Shown here: in pieces, positions 8,729 to 9,017 of the stretch
Layout: every line of letters begins with the position of its first letter
Position numbering within the stretch: the first letter of the stretch is position 1
Assembly (NCBI GenBank): GCA_015904045.1
Contig: JABMDG010000004.1
Coordinates: forward strand, 1 to 9,017
Source: Nitrospira sp.
GTDB lineage: Bacteria > Nitrospirota > Nitrospiria > Nitrospirales > Nitrospiraceae
Direction: 5' to 3'
DNA: 9,017 nt
The notes under the pieces: generated by a model
The model's database searches: none
What the model was told of the DNA's origin: nothing
What the model saw: only the letters and a program-made list of their open reading frames with translations
Translations under genes and position numbers: made by a program

Positions 8729-9017
8729 TTGTTTGGCCGACACTTCGAAGAGATGCCCTTTCATCGTGTGAAACTCGCCGCGTGAAAACGCAACCACATC
8801 GGATGGTTTCACTTCGAGCTGGAGCAGAATCTTGCCTGACTCGGCTTCCTTGATCGCAACACTCGTGCTCGTCTTGGCCGATTCATAGGCACGTCGCTCG
8901 TTGAACATCAAGGTGCTATCCACCATCTTGGCCAGCATCCGACCGTCCGCATCGAACAAGGCAAAGTTCACCAACAGCGCACCTGTTGAAGCGTGCCGGG
9001 TCACCTGGATTTGCGGC
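8657..9017 (-). CDS. Unknown protein, C-terminal part (5' end beyond the window)
   Basis: The frame is open to the right edge and ends at TAG 8657-8659, giving about 119 visible residues (120 codons including the stop). A GTG at 9002-9004 is in frame, but nothing marks it as the start and the frame continues upstream, so I treat the gene as partial. The sequence alternates hydrophobic and polar residues (VNFALFDADGRMLAKM, ILLQLEVKPSDVVAF, HLFEVSAKQWKIEKQ), as in an all-beta protein with short strands and Gly/Asp turns. There is no membrane helix and no catalytic motif that I recognise. The last 23 residues (WKIEKQTKAGQTID onward) are related to the tail of the chimeric ORF at 4169-4402. It converges on the full-length clpB with a 7-nt gap and no clear terminator between them. 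Function unknown. Confidence 0.75.
   Translation of the reverse strand, partial: PQIQVTRHASTGALLVNFALFDADGRMLAKMVDSTLMFNERRAYESAKTSTSVAIKEAESGKILLQLEVKPSDVVAFSRGEFHTMKGHLFEVSAKQWKIEKQTKAGQTIDAKGGAVSIG

Overview
The window reads as GC-rich chromosomal DNA of a Gram-negative-type bacterium. A GlrK/QseG/GlrR-type two-component locus, full-length ClpB and an envelope-type coiled-coil protein would all suit Nitrospirota or a similar lineage, but that placement is an impression from protein style. No rRNA, tRNA, CRISPR array or transposase was seen.

Layout. Left block (2-1954, minus strand): a QseG-like coiled-coil protein without its 5' end, then an intact sigma-54 response regulator of the GlrR/QseF type, then a short receiver-domain fragment. 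Centre (2005-4240, plus strand): a clpB gene without the N-terminal domain, followed by the last 23 codons of a convergent gene. Next (4169-4895, minus): a 77-residue chimeric ORF whose membrane/linker head looks like the start of a ferredoxin-type oxidoreductase, a small cluster of palindromes, and the N-terminal sensor part of a histidine kinase that breaks off near residue 124. Right block (5088-9017): an intact multi-pass membrane protein (minus), a divergent promoter region, an intact full-length clpB (plus), and the 3' part of a convergent gene of unknown function that leaves the window.

The main observation is architectural. Positions 2005-4240 and 6493-8728 align over 2236 bp with no net insertion or deletion. 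Both contain ClpB from the NBD1 linker to the C-terminus plus the tail of the same convergent gene. Copy 1 is bounded on both sides by genes that stop abruptly. It lies where the body of a glrK kinase and the start of qseG would be expected, between a GlrK-like sensor head and a QseG-GlrR tail. A ClpB core segment therefore appears to have split a glrK-qseG-glrR operon, leaving GlrR without an intact adjacent kinase.

Functionally, the window would encode two Hsp100 disaggregases: a full-length one (clpB, 6052-8649) and a shorter one lacking the N domain. The short one begins at the codon matching the known internal start of E. coli ClpB, with all ATPase motifs intact. Whether copy 1 is a working short-form gene, a passenger of a rearrangement, or an assembly artefact cannot be settled from sequence alone.
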